Positions 43,379 through 51,926 of a DNA stretch of 60,140 nucleotides are shown piece after piece. This stretch comes from an uncultured Ruegeria sp. (GTDB lineage: Bacteria; Pseudomonadota; Alphaproteobacteria; Rhodobacterales; Rhodobacteraceae): contig NZ_CANNGO010000019.1 in NCBI RefSeq assembly GCF_947504215.1, forward strand, positions 1 to 60,140, in the 5' to 3' direction. The position numbers were made by a program, and so were the translations under genes. How positions within the stretch are numbered: position 1 is the first letter of the stretch; every line of letters starts with the position of its first letter. The notes beneath the pieces are model-generated. The model saw only the letters and a program-made list of their open reading frames with translations. It had not been told where the DNA came from and did no database searches.

Positions 43379-44266
43379 CTATTCCACAGGCGAAGATCCA
43401 AACACGGCGTAGATGTTTCCGTATTTGTCTTCTGCTCGCTCTGGCATATCCTCGCGATGGTTGATACCCGAGTAGTGGCATATCAAAGACTTCCGCATCA
43501 TCCCTGGCTGATTTGCCTGTGTCCCGCGATGCATCAATCTTCCATGCCAAATCAGAACATCACCGCGCTTGGCGATGAACTTTGCCGAAGGCTGAGCTCG
43601 GCGCTCGATCTCGTTCTCCACCGCAGGAACAACAAATTTTTCCGACTTATTGGGCCAATTGCTCCAGTCTTTCAGCTCTTCTGCGGTCATGTAGTTGCGT
43701 ACTTTTTCACCACGCAGCAAAGGCCATTTGTGCGATCCGGGGATATACTCGAAGGGCCCAGCATCCGGGTGAATATCATCCAGTGCAATCCAGACCGCAG
43801 CATACCAGGAATTTACAAATGACGGGTTTAAGTAGTCATCCTGATGCCAATCTCTCTCGGTGCTGACCCAACCCGTCAATGCGAGATGCAACAACATATC
43901 TTCACCGATCAAGTGCTTCATATGATCCATCAAAGGCGAATAGAGGGCTAACTCCCGCAATTCAGGTACGTGCTCGTACGGTGTTGGCGAAACCCACCCA
44001 CCCGGTTGATCGAGCTTCTCACGGCGCGCAATATAGGCGTCTATCAGATTGTCGGGTAAAAAACCGGGCAATATGTTCACTCCCGAGTTCCGCCATTCTT
44101 TTTGGTGCTCCGTAAGATCACTAGTATTCGTATCAGGCCGGTCTAGAGCGGGTATCAGCAACGGATCCGGCATGTCTGAAAGTTCCGTGAACGAAGGATG
44201 TTTGGCGACCAGCCCGTAGTTGCGTGGATTCTTAGAGCTCTGTGGTTTTTTCCAAAATTTTTTCAT
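43379..44266 (-). CDS. Phytanoyl-CoA dioxygenase (PhyH) family enzyme
   Basis: 295 residues, intact although surrounded by IS debris. The Fe(II) site is H-x-D in RDWHQDDYLNP (about residue 150) and a distal His in WHGRLMHRGTQ (about 241), with the 2-oxoglutarate Arg soon after (MMRKSLICHYSGIN). GPFEYIPGSHKWPLLRGEKV is the family loop. It differs strongly from the PhyH at 26043 in its extended N terminus and the VNSWYAAVWIALDD segment. A non-heme oxygenase acting on a small molecule, substrate unknown. Confidence 0.75.
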   Translation of the reverse strand: MKKFWKKPQSSKNPRNYGLVAKHPSFTELSDMPDPLLIPALDRPDTNTSDLTEHQKEWRNSGVNILPGFLPDNLIDAYIARREKLDQPGGWVSPTPYEHVPELRELALYSPLMDHMKHLIGEDMLLHLALTGWVSTERDWHQDDYLNPSFVNSWYAAVWIALDDIHPDAGPFEYIPGSHKWPLLRGEKVRNYMTAEELKDWSNWPNKSEKFVVPAVENEIERRAQPSAKFIAKRGDVLIWHGRLMHRGTQANQPGMMRKSLICHYSGINHREDMPERAEDKYGNIYAVFGSSPVE

Positions 44267-44494
44267 TCAAAATTGCTCGTTCTTCAGAGTTGAATTTGCT
44301 GCAGTGGAACATCTAATAAGCGAGTTATTGAAAGTAAACTGCTTGCTTGGATGACAGACGCTGCATATGTCGGTCTGGGTGTATTGTCGCAAACTCGTAG
44401 TAAGCCAAAGAGTATCATATCGCCTGGAGACAGTTATCCAACGTGCGCCGCCAACGGCGCGAAGCCATCGCCCTCCAGTTCGAACTGGTTTTTT
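44267..44494. other. Upstream region of the PhyH gene with a palindrome and T tract
   Basis: CCAGTTCGAACTGG (44475-44488) is a perfect 14-bp palindrome followed by TTTTTT. Its loop would be too small for a normal hairpin unless the inner pairs open. Otherwise nothing is recognised. Confidence 0.35.
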
Positions 44495-44682
44495 GGCTCT
44501 GTCGCAAACTTTACCCGCGCATTGCACCGCCGGGTGGAATGATCCAATGGGTGGTTGTACTTTGACAATGTTTTGGAATGCCCAATGATCGACTTCAAAG
44601 GTGCGCACTACCCACGATCGCTGATCCTGTTCGCTCGAAATATCTCAACAACATGATCGAACAAGACTACCGTTTCATCAAA
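44495..44682 (+). mobile_element. Internally deleted IS6-family remnant
   Basis: Starts with the terminal repeat GGCTCTGTCGCAAACTTTAC (44495-44514), then encodes IDFKGAHYPRSLILFA (transposase N-terminus) joined directly to RKYLNNMIEQDYRFIK (C-terminal part), so most of the gene is missing. It is cut by the left end of the complete element at 44683. Confidence 0.65.
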
Positions 44683-45489
44683 GGATCTGTTGCAAACTTT
44701 TGACTGTTGACGCTCATAAGTGCTTCGAGTGAATGGAAATCGAAAGTCTGTTTTTATGATCTCTTTCAAAGGCGCGCAGTATCCGAAAGATGTGATCCTC
44801 TTCGCAGTGTTCTTCTATGTCCGATACGGTGTGTCATATCGCGATCTAGAAGAGATCATGCATGAGCGAGGCGTTGCAGTGGATCACACGACGCTTAACC
44901 GCTGGGTGACGCGGTATGCAGGCGCGATCGCTGAGGCTGCGCGTCGCCGCAAAAGATCCTGCGACCGTTCTTGGAGAATGGACGAGACTTACATCAAGGC
45001 GAAAGGCGCGTGGGTTTACCTCTATCGAGCTGTCGACAAGCACGGCAAGACGCTTGACTTCATGCTTTCGCAGCGTCGAAACAAACCCGCCGCCACCAAA
45101 TTCTTCGCCCGGATGCTGGAGGTCAACGGCCTTCCAAGAAAGATTGTCATCGACAAAAGCGGAGCTAACACGGCTGGCATCAACGCCACAAATAAGATGC
45201 TGAAAGGCTTTGGCTGCCCGATCCCCTTTGAAATGGTCAGGCGGAAATACTTGAACAACATAGTGGAACAGGATCACCGTTTCATCAAAAGACGAACCCG
45301 TCCGATGCTCGGCTTCAAGACTTTTGCTTCGGCTTCGGCGACTCTCGCAGGCATCAAAGTCGCGCACATGATCCGTAAAGGCCAGTTCACACCAGGGCTC
45401 TGCCCGTTTCGTCAATTCTCCGAGTTGGCAATCTGAACCTGAAGCCATCGCAGTTCTGTTTGGGTGACCTAAAACTTTGCAACGAAACC
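44683..45489 (+). mobile_element. Complete IS6-family insertion sequence
   Basis: About 807 bp with imperfect terminal repeats: GGATCTGTTGCAAACTTTTG at the left and, inward from the right, GGTTTCGTTGCAAAGTTTTA (15 of the first 19 agree). It contains one intact transposase gene. No 8-bp target duplication is visible, which fits insertion by recombination with the neighbouring remnant or later deletion. It separates an older IS6 remnant from a truncated quinone-reductase gene. Confidence 0.8.
44756..45436 (+). CDS. IS6-family transposase
   Basis: 226 residues from ATG 44756 (MISFKGAQYPKDVILFAVFF, the usual start of the family); the frame is open from 44720. Helix-turn-helix and RDLEEIMHERGVAVDHTTLN are followed by the DDE residues: Asp in RMDETYIKAKG, Asp in IVIDKSGANTAG, Glu in NNIVEQDHRFI. 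The C terminus is CPFRQFSELAI. All catalytic residues are present, so the copy may be active. Confidence 0.88.
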   Translation: MISFKGAQYPKDVILFAVFFYVRYGVSYRDLEEIMHERGVAVDHTTLNRWVTRYAGAIAEAARRRKRSCDRSWRMDETYIKAKGAWVYLYRAVDKHGKTLDFMLSQRRNKPAATKFFARMLEVNGLPRKIVIDKSGANTAGINATNKMLKGFGCPIPFEMVRRKYLNNIVEQDHRFIKRRTRPMLGFKTFASASATLAGIKVAHMIRKGQFTPGLCPFRQFSELAI

Positions 45490-45490
45490 C

Positions 45491-46042
45491 GATGGATGGG
45501 CCCGTCGCGGGGAAGACCCTCCTGGTGCAGGGTGGCGCGGGTGCTGTTGGAAACTAAGCGATCCAGATCGCAAAACTGAAAGGCGCGAAAGTCATTGCAA
45601 CCGTCAGCTCGCCGGAGAAGGGAAAGCCCGCGACGCAAGTCGGGGCAGATCAGATCATCAACTATCGCGACGAAGATGTGGTGGAGCGGGTCCGGGAGAT
45701 CACATCGGGAGCAGGTGTGGACCACGTGGTCGAGGTCAACTTTGGTGCCAGTGCAATGCAATTGCCAGGTTTGATCAAGAACGGGGGATTTGTTGCGGCA
45801 TATTGCTCAAATGCGTTCGAAGGAAAGTTTCCGATGGTTGGAGCCGTCATCCAACAGGTGCGACTTGGTTTCTTCATCGTCTTCATGTTGCCGCGTGACG
45901 TGTTGGACAAAGCCATCGCCGAGCTGGGCGGAATGTTGGAGGCAGATCAGATCAGTGCGCCAATCCACGCAAGATTTCCCTTAGACCAAATCGCGCAAGC
46001 GCATGATGCGGTTGATGAAAAACCACCACCGGAAATGTTGTG
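45491..46042 (+). pseudogene. Truncated NADPH:quinone reductase (zinc-type/MDR) gene
   Basis: The 5' third is missing, replaced by the IS6 end at 45489. In the remaining frame LLVQGGAGAVGN precedes an in-frame TAA (45555-45557) where a Tyr is usual (GNYAIQ), then AIQIAKLKGAKVIATVSSPE, AGVDHVVEVNFGASAMQLPG and PLDQIAQAHDAV near the end. This is the nucleotide-binding half of a quinone oxidoreductase of the MDR family. Double damage makes it non-functional. Confidence 0.75.
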
Positions 46043-46100
46043 ATCGTATTTTGACGATGTTCGAAGCGGCCCAATCCGGACCTTGGACTGACACTCAAGA

Positions 46101-46150
46101 TGCTTCGATCGCAGCCCGCTTAGCGATCGTTCGCTGCGTTAGCAAAATGA
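46101..46150 (+). repeat. Dispersed intergenic repeat, copy E
   Basis: TCGATCGCAGCCCGCTTAGC followed by GATCGTTCGCTGCGTTAGCA and AAATG: same order as copy C (TGCGGTCGCAGCCTGCTT..., TTCGCTGCAAGCGCATAAT). Confidence 0.5.
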
Positions 46151-46750
46151 AGGAGTTGGCGAACTAGCATTCTGCGGACGAAGGTGACATTCGCTGCATG
46201 ACGCCTGAACTGGCCGGGAAGGCCACAGAGTAGCCGTTCGCTGCAGTTACGGCACAGGACCTCAGCGACGGCGGCAATGCGCAGATAGTGACCTTTGCAA
46301 AGCCAAGCGCTTTGACGCCGGTTACGTTAGGTCACAGCCCTCAAAATGCTGCGGTGCAGTCCGTGTTTCCGGATATTCGTCGCGCTTGCGAAGCCATTGG
46401 ATAGGTGAATTCACGCAACGCGGACAATCTGCCGTTGGTGTGTTCTGCTCGAACAACCGCTTTGTGAGCTTTGCAAGACTAAAACGCCTTGGAAGGATCG
46501 CAAAATCTCGCAGCGAGTATAAGGCAATGTGGGAATCGCTTATAGTGCGGACACTTATCTAGATTCTGAGAATCGCGGTTCTCCTCGAAGCTACGTAGAT
46601 TTATTTATCGGTACGGGAAGCATGATTTTTGTGGTTTGTTTTGGGTTCGCTAGAGTAATAGGTTCTTGAAGCGCTGTTTTTGGGGAGAGTTGCTGTTCTC
46701 TAAAAGTCCCGGGTCGCTTGCGTTTGACAACTAGGCAACCCGTTGAATGA

Positions 46751-46779
46751 TTGACATGCATTCACAGTTGGTATGCTAT
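46751..46779 (+). promoter_or_regulatory. Candidate promoter of the peptide ABC operon
   Basis: TTGACA at 46751-46756 and TGCTAT at 46774-46779 with a 17-nt spacer (TATGCT at 46772 is an alternative -10). A GGTATG...CATACC inverted repeat overlaps the -10. It lies 84 nt upstream of the first binding-protein gene. Confidence 0.35.
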
Positions 46780-46862
46780 CAACAACCATACCGTTCACAG
46801 AATTTTGCGGCAAAGTATCGTGAATTCAATGCAGCTAAACGACTGCAATATGGGAGAAAATA

Positions 46863-48437
46863 ATGAAAAAACAAATGCTCGCGCTTGCGCTGTTGATGAC
46901 TACGACGTCGTTGGCCAATGCAGAAACCTTGCGTTGGGCGCGCTCGGGGGATGCTTTGACGCTTGACCCGCATTCGCAAAACGAAGGGCCCACGCATACC
47001 GTGCGCCACCAGATGTATGAACCTCTGATTATCCGCGATACGTCCGGCGCCTTCGAACCCGCACTGGCCACGGATTGGGCTCCCAACGAGAGTGATCCGA
47101 ATGTCTGGGTGTTCAATCTGCGTCAAGGTGTGAAGTTCCATGACGGCGCCGATTTCACTGCGGAAGACGTGGTTTTCAGCATCAATCGCGCTAAACAGCC
47201 GAACTCGGACATGAAAGAGCTGATCAATTCGATCGTCGAGGTGCGCGCGGTCGATGACCATACGGTCGAGATCGTAACCGATGGTCCGAACCCGATCCTG
47301 CCTGCGAACCTGACGGATCTGTTCATCATGGACAAAGGATGGACCGAGGTGAACAACGCAGTTGACGTTCAGGATTTTGAGGGTGGCGAGATCACCTTTG
47401 CGACGACTAATGTGAACGGCACCGGCCCCTACAAACTGGTTAGCCGTGAGCCCGACGTTAAAACTGTGATGGAGCGGAACGAGGATTATTGGGGTCGTGA
47501 TCAGTTCCCGATGGCGATCAGCGAAATCATCTATACACCGATCCAGAACGATGCCACCCGCGTTGCTGCGATGCTGTCGGGTGAGGTGAATTTCCTTCAG
47601 GATATGCCGGTGCAGGATCTGGACCGGGTGAATGCCGTGGATGGGCTGGTCGTCAAACAAGCGCCGCAGAACCGGGTAATCTTTTTTGGCATGAACCAGG
47701 GCGGGGACGATATCGAAGCGGATAACGTCGACGGCAAGAACCCGCTGGCCGATGTGCGCGTGCGTCAGGCGATGTCGCAGGCGATCAACCGGGATGCCAT
47801 CAAACAGGTGGTCATGCGCGGGCAGTCGCAACCTGCCGGGATGATCGCACCACCCTTCGTCAACGGCTGGACGGCCGAGATGGACGGTGAAAGCAGCACG
47901 GATGTTGAAGGCGCGAAAGCTTTGTTGGCCGAGGCGGGCTATCCTGACGGTTTCTCGATCCGGCTGGATTGCCCCAATGACCGCTACATCAACGACGAAG
48001 GCATCTGTCAGGCCGCGGTCGGGATGCTGGGTCAGATCGGTATTACGGTGAATCTTGATGCCAAGCCCAAGGCGCAGCATTTCCCGCTGATCACAGATGG
48101 CAAGACCGATTTCTACATGCTGGGCTGGGGTGTTCCGACCTATGATTCGGAATACATCTTCAACTTCCTGGTTCATGGCCGCGAAAGCGATATCGGCACT
48201 TGGAACGGCACCGGCTTCGACAATGATGACCTGGATGCCAAGATCAAATCGCTGGCCTCGAACACAGACCTGATTGCCCGCGATCAAGCCATCGCCGAGA
48301 TCTGGCGTGTGGTACAGGACGAACAGCTGTACATCCCGATCCACCATCAGGTGCTGAACTGGGGCATGGCCGAAAATCTGGACATCAATGTTGATCCCGA
48401 GGATCAGCCAATGGTCAAGCATTTCGGCCTGAACTAA
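46863..48437 (+). CDS. Peptide/nickel ABC substrate-binding protein 1 (DppA/SBP-5)
   Basis: 524 residues. A signal peptide ends near residue 21 (SLANAE). The mature part follows the family-5 pattern: TLDPHSQNEGPTHTVRHQMYEPL, GVKFHDGADFTAEDVVFSINR, then NGTGPYKLVSREPDVKTVME near residue 185, and RQAMSQAINRDAIKQVVMRG near 300. Family members capture peptides, nickel complexes or other solutes; the pocket residues are not known to me. It is the first of five genes. Confidence 0.85.
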   Translation: MKKQMLALALLMTTTSLANAETLRWARSGDALTLDPHSQNEGPTHTVRHQMYEPLIIRDTSGAFEPALATDWAPNESDPNVWVFNLRQGVKFHDGADFTAEDVVFSINRAKQPNSDMKELINSIVEVRAVDDHTVEIVTDGPNPILPANLTDLFIMDKGWTEVNNAVDVQDFEGGEITFATTNVNGTGPYKLVSREPDVKTVMERNEDYWGRDQFPMAISEIIYTPIQNDATRVAAMLSGEVNFLQDMPVQDLDRVNAVDGLVVKQAPQNRVIFFGMNQGGDDIEADNVDGKNPLADVRVRQAMSQAINRDAIKQVVMRGQSQPAGMIAPPFVNGWTAEMDGESSTDVEGAKALLAEAGYPDGFSIRLDCPNDRYINDEGICQAAVGMLGQIGITVNLDAKPKAQHFPLITDGKTDFYMLGWGVPTYDSEYIFNFLVHGRESDIGTWNGTGFDNDDLDAKIKSLASNTDLIARDQAIAEIWRVVQDEQLYIPIHHQVLNWGMAENLDINVDPEDQPMVKHFGLN

Positions 48438-48445
48438 CCCAAGTC

Positions 48446-48472
48446 GCCAGGCCCTGGCCTGCGGGGCCTGGC
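48446..48472 (+). terminator. Intercistronic hairpin between the two binding proteins
   Basis: Perfect 9-bp stem GCCAGGCCC / GGGCCTGGC with a 9-nt loop, followed by ACCAAAAAGTG. No T run, so more likely an mRNA-stabilising or processing element that separates expression of binding protein 1 from the rest of the operon. Confidence 0.6.
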
Positions 48473-48492
48473 ACCAAAAAGTGGGAGCTATC

Positions 48493-50046
48493 ATGAAACG
48501 TCTGACCACTGCCGCGTTGTTGAGCGCGCTTGCCCTACCCGTCGCAGCAGAAGAGTTCACATTTGCCGTCACAACTGACCCGCAAACGATGGACCCGCAT
48601 GCGGTCAATTCTGCGCCTGTTCTGGGGTTTCTGAACAACATCTACGAAGGGCTTGTCCGTCGGGGCAAGGATATGACCATCGAACCGGCACTGGCCACCA
48701 GTTGGGAGACCATTGATGGCGGTGCAGGCTGGCGATTCAAACTGCGCGAAGGTGTGACGTTTCACGACGGGGCCGAATTCAATGCTGATGACGTGATCTT
48801 TTCGTATCAGCGGGCCTCGGACGAAAGCTCGGACACGCGCAGCTGGTTTGCTCCGGTCAGCGAGGTGGTGAAGGTTGACGACTATACCGTCGATGTGATG
48901 ACCACCGCGCCGAATCCGATCTTCCCGGACAGCATTGCCAACTGGATGATCATGGACAGCGGCTGGGCCGAGGCAAATGAGGCCGCGCTTCCTGACAAAG
49001 AGGCGGGAAACTACGCCACCCTTAATGCAAATGGTACCGGAGCGTTCCGCGTCACCGCGCGCGAGCCGGGTTTGCGCACAGTGTTAGAGCCTTTCGACAG
49101 CTGGTGGGATGAGGCAGAGCACAACCTGACCCGTGCCGAACTGGTTCCGATTCAGAACCCGGCAACCGCGCTGGCGGCGTTGTTGTCCGGTGATGTGGAT
49201 TTCATCAACCCGGTCCCCATTCAGGACGTCGCCCGGCTGCAAGGCAATCCAGATGTAAAAGTCATTCAGGGGATTGAAGCGCGGGTTATCATGCTGGGCT
49301 TTGACCTGAAAGAAGGCGCAAGCGAGGCCGGCCAGGGTGGTTCCGACGTGTTCCGTGATCCGCGAACCCGCGAGGCGGTGGCCAAGGCAGTCAACGTTCC
49401 GGCCATCTTGCAAACCATCATGCGCGGCAATGCCGAAGTGGCCAGCCAGTTGGTCAGCCCAGCGATGCGCGGCTATTCGGCAGCCAGTGCAGACCCTTAC
49501 GCCTACGACCCCGACGGAGCCAAGGCGCTGCTGACCGAGGCCGGGGCGGAAGGGGCAGAGGTCAGCTTCAAGTGTTCGAACAATCGCTATCTGAACGACG
49601 AAGCCGTCTGCCAGGCGATCACCGCCATGCTGACGCAGGCCGGATTGAACGTGACACTGGATGCAATGCCGGTACAGAACTACTGGCCGGAACTGCGGGC
49701 CGATAACTTCGATATGTATCTGCTGGGTTGGTCGCCCGGAACGTTTGACGCTGAACATCCCGTGCGCTTTCTCGCTTCGACCCCCAATGAGGAAAAGAAG
49801 CTGGGTTCGTGGAATTTCGGCGGATATTCCAACACGCGCGTGGATGAATTGTTGCCGATGATCCAGTCCGAGATTGATGAGGCCAAACGTCAGGCGATGC
49901 TGGATGAGGTCGCAGGTATCCTGCAAGACGAGGTGGCATATGTGCCCCTTTACGTTCAGCCGCTCGTCTGGGGGGCACGCAGCAATATCGAGTTGACACA
50001 ACGGCCCGACAATTTCTTCCTTCTGCGCTGGGTGTCGGTCAACTAA
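48493..50046 (+). CDS. Peptide/nickel ABC substrate-binding protein 2
   Basis: 517 residues from ATG 48493 (GGGAGC upstream); the frame opens at 48481. Signal peptide to about residue 18 (LPVAAEE). Family-5 features as in protein 1: TMDPHAVNSAPVLGFLNNIY, GVTFHDGAEFNADDVIFSYQ, NGTGAFRVTAREPGLRTVLE, TREAVAKAVNVPAILQTIMRG. It is clearly related to protein 1 but diverged throughout, so the two probably present different ligands to the same channel. It is followed directly by the permease gene. Confidence 0.85.
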   Translation: MKRLTTAALLSALALPVAAEEFTFAVTTDPQTMDPHAVNSAPVLGFLNNIYEGLVRRGKDMTIEPALATSWETIDGGAGWRFKLREGVTFHDGAEFNADDVIFSYQRASDESSDTRSWFAPVSEVVKVDDYTVDVMTTAPNPIFPDSIANWMIMDSGWAEANEAALPDKEAGNYATLNANGTGAFRVTAREPGLRTVLEPFDSWWDEAEHNLTRAELVPIQNPATALAALLSGDVDFINPVPIQDVARLQGNPDVKVIQGIEARVIMLGFDLKEGASEAGQGGSDVFRDPRTREAVAKAVNVPAILQTIMRGNAEVASQLVSPAMRGYSAASADPYAYDPDGAKALLTEAGAEGAEVSFKCSNNRYLNDEAVCQAITAMLTQAGLNVTLDAMPVQNYWPELRADNFDMYLLGWSPGTFDAEHPVRFLASTPNEEKKLGSWNFGGYSNTRVDELLPMIQSEIDEAKRQAMLDEVAGILQDEVAYVPLYVQPLVWGARSNIELTQRPDNFFLLRWVSVN

Positions 50047-51015
50047 ATGCTGTCATACATCATCAGGCGCGTGGCCCAGTCGGCGCTGGTTCTGTTCGTC
50101 GTGGGCCTTGTCGCCTTTTCCATGTTCCGCTTTGTCGGTGACCCGATTGACAACATGTTGGGGCAGGAACGGACCATGGAAGACGTGGAACGTCTGCGCG
50201 GCCAGCTGGGCCTCGATCAGCCGTTCCCGGTACAATATGTGAAATTCCTGCAAGAGGCAGTGCAGGGCAATTTCGGTGTCAGCTTCCGTCAGGGACGTCC
50301 GGTGGCCGAGATTCTGGCCGAACGCGCCCCCGCCACGCTGGAATTGGCGATGGTGTCGGCTGTGTTCGCCATTGTGCTGGGCATCGCTCTGGGCGTTTTC
50401 ACCGCCATCCGAAGGGGCGGATTCGCGGCGAACTTCATCATGTCGGCCTCGCTGATCGGGGTGTCCCTGCCGACGTTCCTGATCGGCATTCTGTTGATCT
50501 ACATCTTCTCGGTCGAATTGGGATGGCTGCCCAGTTTCGGGCGGGGTGAGGTCGTGGATCTGGGTTGGTGGAACACCGGTTTCCTGACGGCCAGCGGGCT
50601 TAAAGCCTTGATCCTACCCTCGATCACGCTGGGACTGTACCAAATGACCCTGATCATGCGGCTGGTGCGTTCTGAGATGCTGGAGGTACTGCGGCAAGAC
50701 TATATCCGCTTTGCCCGCGCCCGCGGTCTAAGTGACCGAACCATCAACTTCCGCCATGCGCTGAAAAACACCATGGTCCCCGTCATCACCATTATCGGTC
50801 TGCAACTGGGGGCTATCATCGCCTTCGCCATCATCACCGAGACGGTGTTCCAGTGGCCGGGTCTTGGCCTTCTGTTCATCAACGCAATCCAGTTCGTGGA
50901 TATTCCTGTTATGGCAGCTTACCTGATGATGATTTCGGTCATCTTCGTCACCATCAACCTTGCGGTCGACATCCTCTATGCCTTTATCGACCCGCGCCTG
51001 AGGGTCAGCGCATGA
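50047..51015 (+). CDS. ABC permease, DppB-like
   Basis: 322 residues with about six membrane helices. Typical motifs: N-terminal IIRRVAQSALVLFVVGLVAF, GNFGVSFRQGRPVAEILAERA, and the EAA loop EMLEVLRQDYIRFARARGLS. The start codon follows the binding-protein stop without a gap. Overlaps the next gene by ATGA. Confidence 0.9.
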   Translation: MLSYIIRRVAQSALVLFVVGLVAFSMFRFVGDPIDNMLGQERTMEDVERLRGQLGLDQPFPVQYVKFLQEAVQGNFGVSFRQGRPVAEILAERAPATLELAMVSAVFAIVLGIALGVFTAIRRGGFAANFIMSASLIGVSLPTFLIGILLIYIFSVELGWLPSFGRGEVVDLGWWNTGFLTASGLKALILPSITLGLYQMTLIMRLVRSEMLEVLRQDYIRFARARGLSDRTINFRHALKNTMVPVITIIGLQLGAIIAFAIITETVFQWPGLGLLFINAIQFVDIPVMAAYLMMISVIFVTINLAVDILYAFIDPRLRVSA

Positions 51016-51926
51016 ACCGTGTAAGACGCATTCTGGACAGCGACCAGTTTTACGCCTTTCGCCGGTCGCCAGTGGCTATGGTCTCGGCCACGGTAGCGTT
51101 GGTTTTGATTCTCGCCACCATCCTGGCACCGCTGATTGCGCCGACGAACCCATTCGACCCCTCAAGTCTCAACCTGATGAACGGTTTCACCCCACCGATG
51201 GCGCCGAACGCCTTTACCGGTGAAAGCTTTCTGATGGGCACAGACGATCAGGGGCGTGATGTGTTCTCGACAATCCTCTACGGAATGCGGATCTCACTGT
51301 TCGTTGGGGTGGCGGCTGTTCTGTTCGCGATGGTTCTGGGGATCACTCTGGGCCTTCTGTCAGGGTATTTCGGCGGCTGGACGGAAACGATCATCATGCG
51401 CACAGCCGATGTGCAGCTGACCTTCCCGTCGATCCTTCTGGCCATGCTGATCTTTGGCATTGCCAAGGGGATCACGCCCATTGAGTACCGTGACCAGATG
51501 GCGATCTGGGTGTTGATCCTTGCCATCGGTCTGTCTGATTGGGTGCAGTTCGCCCGGGTTGTCCGGGGTGCAACGCTGGTCGAGAAGAACAAGGATTACG
51601 TCGCCGCCGCGCGCATCATCGGGCAAAGCCCGCTGACCATCATGTTGCGCCACATCCTGCCCAATGTGCTGTCGCCGGTGCTGGTGATTGCCACCATCTC
51701 GCTGGCGCTGGCGATCATTGCTGAGGCGACGCTTAGCTTTCTGGGTGTTGGCGCGCCGCCGACACAGCCCTCGCTGGGGACACTCATCCGCATCGGTCAG
51801 GGCTTCCTGTTCTCGGGCGAGTGGTGGATTCTGTTCTTCCCAGCCTGCACCCTGCTGGCGCTGGCGCTGAGTGTGAACCTGCTGGGCGACTGGCTGCGCG
51901 ACGTACTGAACCCGAGGCTGAAATGA
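51012..51926 (+). CDS. ABC permease, DppC-like
   Basis: 304 residues from ATG 51012 (the frame is open upstream inside dppB). About six helices. DppC-type features: TDDQGRDVFSTILYGMRISL, the EAA loop KDYVAAARIIGQSPLTIMLR and LSFLGVGAPPTQPSLGTLIRIGQGF. Translationally coupled to both neighbours through ATGA overlaps. Confidence 0.9.
   Translation: MNRVRRILDSDQFYAFRRSPVAMVSATVALVLILATILAPLIAPTNPFDPSSLNLMNGFTPPMAPNAFTGESFLMGTDDQGRDVFSTILYGMRISLFVGVAAVLFAMVLGITLGLLSGYFGGWTETIIMRTADVQLTFPSILLAMLIFGIAKGITPIEYRDQMAIWVLILAIGLSDWVQFARVVRGATLVEKNKDYVAAARIIGQSPLTIMLRHILPNVLSPVLVIATISLALAIIAEATLSFLGVGAPPTQPSLGTLIRIGQGFLFSGEWWILFFPACTLLALALSVNLLGDWLRDVLNPRLK

Larger units (their letters stand above)
46043..46862. 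other. Long gene-free region upstream of the peptide-transport operon
   Basis: Degenerate, GC-rich repeat-like sequence (copy E at 46101-46150, a weaker copy at about 46341-46395 and TTCGCTGC cores near 46190 and 46245), then AT-rich sequence leading to a promoter candidate at 46751. A 620-codon antisense frame that runs into the next gene was rejected. Confidence 0.45.

Noticed and set aside
44475..44494. CCAGTTCGAACTGG plus TTTTTT as a terminator
   Set aside because: The palindrome leaves no room for a loop without opening several pairs, and no plus-strand gene ends just upstream; noted only as a palindrome.
44846..45448. 200-codon minus-strand frame
   Set aside because: Antisense to the intact IS6-family transposase.
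46779..48641. 620-codon open frame on the minus strand
   Set aside because: It is antisense to the complete binding-protein gene 46863-48437, which has a signal peptide and clear family motifs. The antisense protein is His/Arg/Asp-rich with no domain, and arises from the GC-rich third-codon bias.
49084..50001. 305-codon minus-strand frame
   Set aside because: Antisense shadow of the second binding protein; no ribosome-binding site or family motif.
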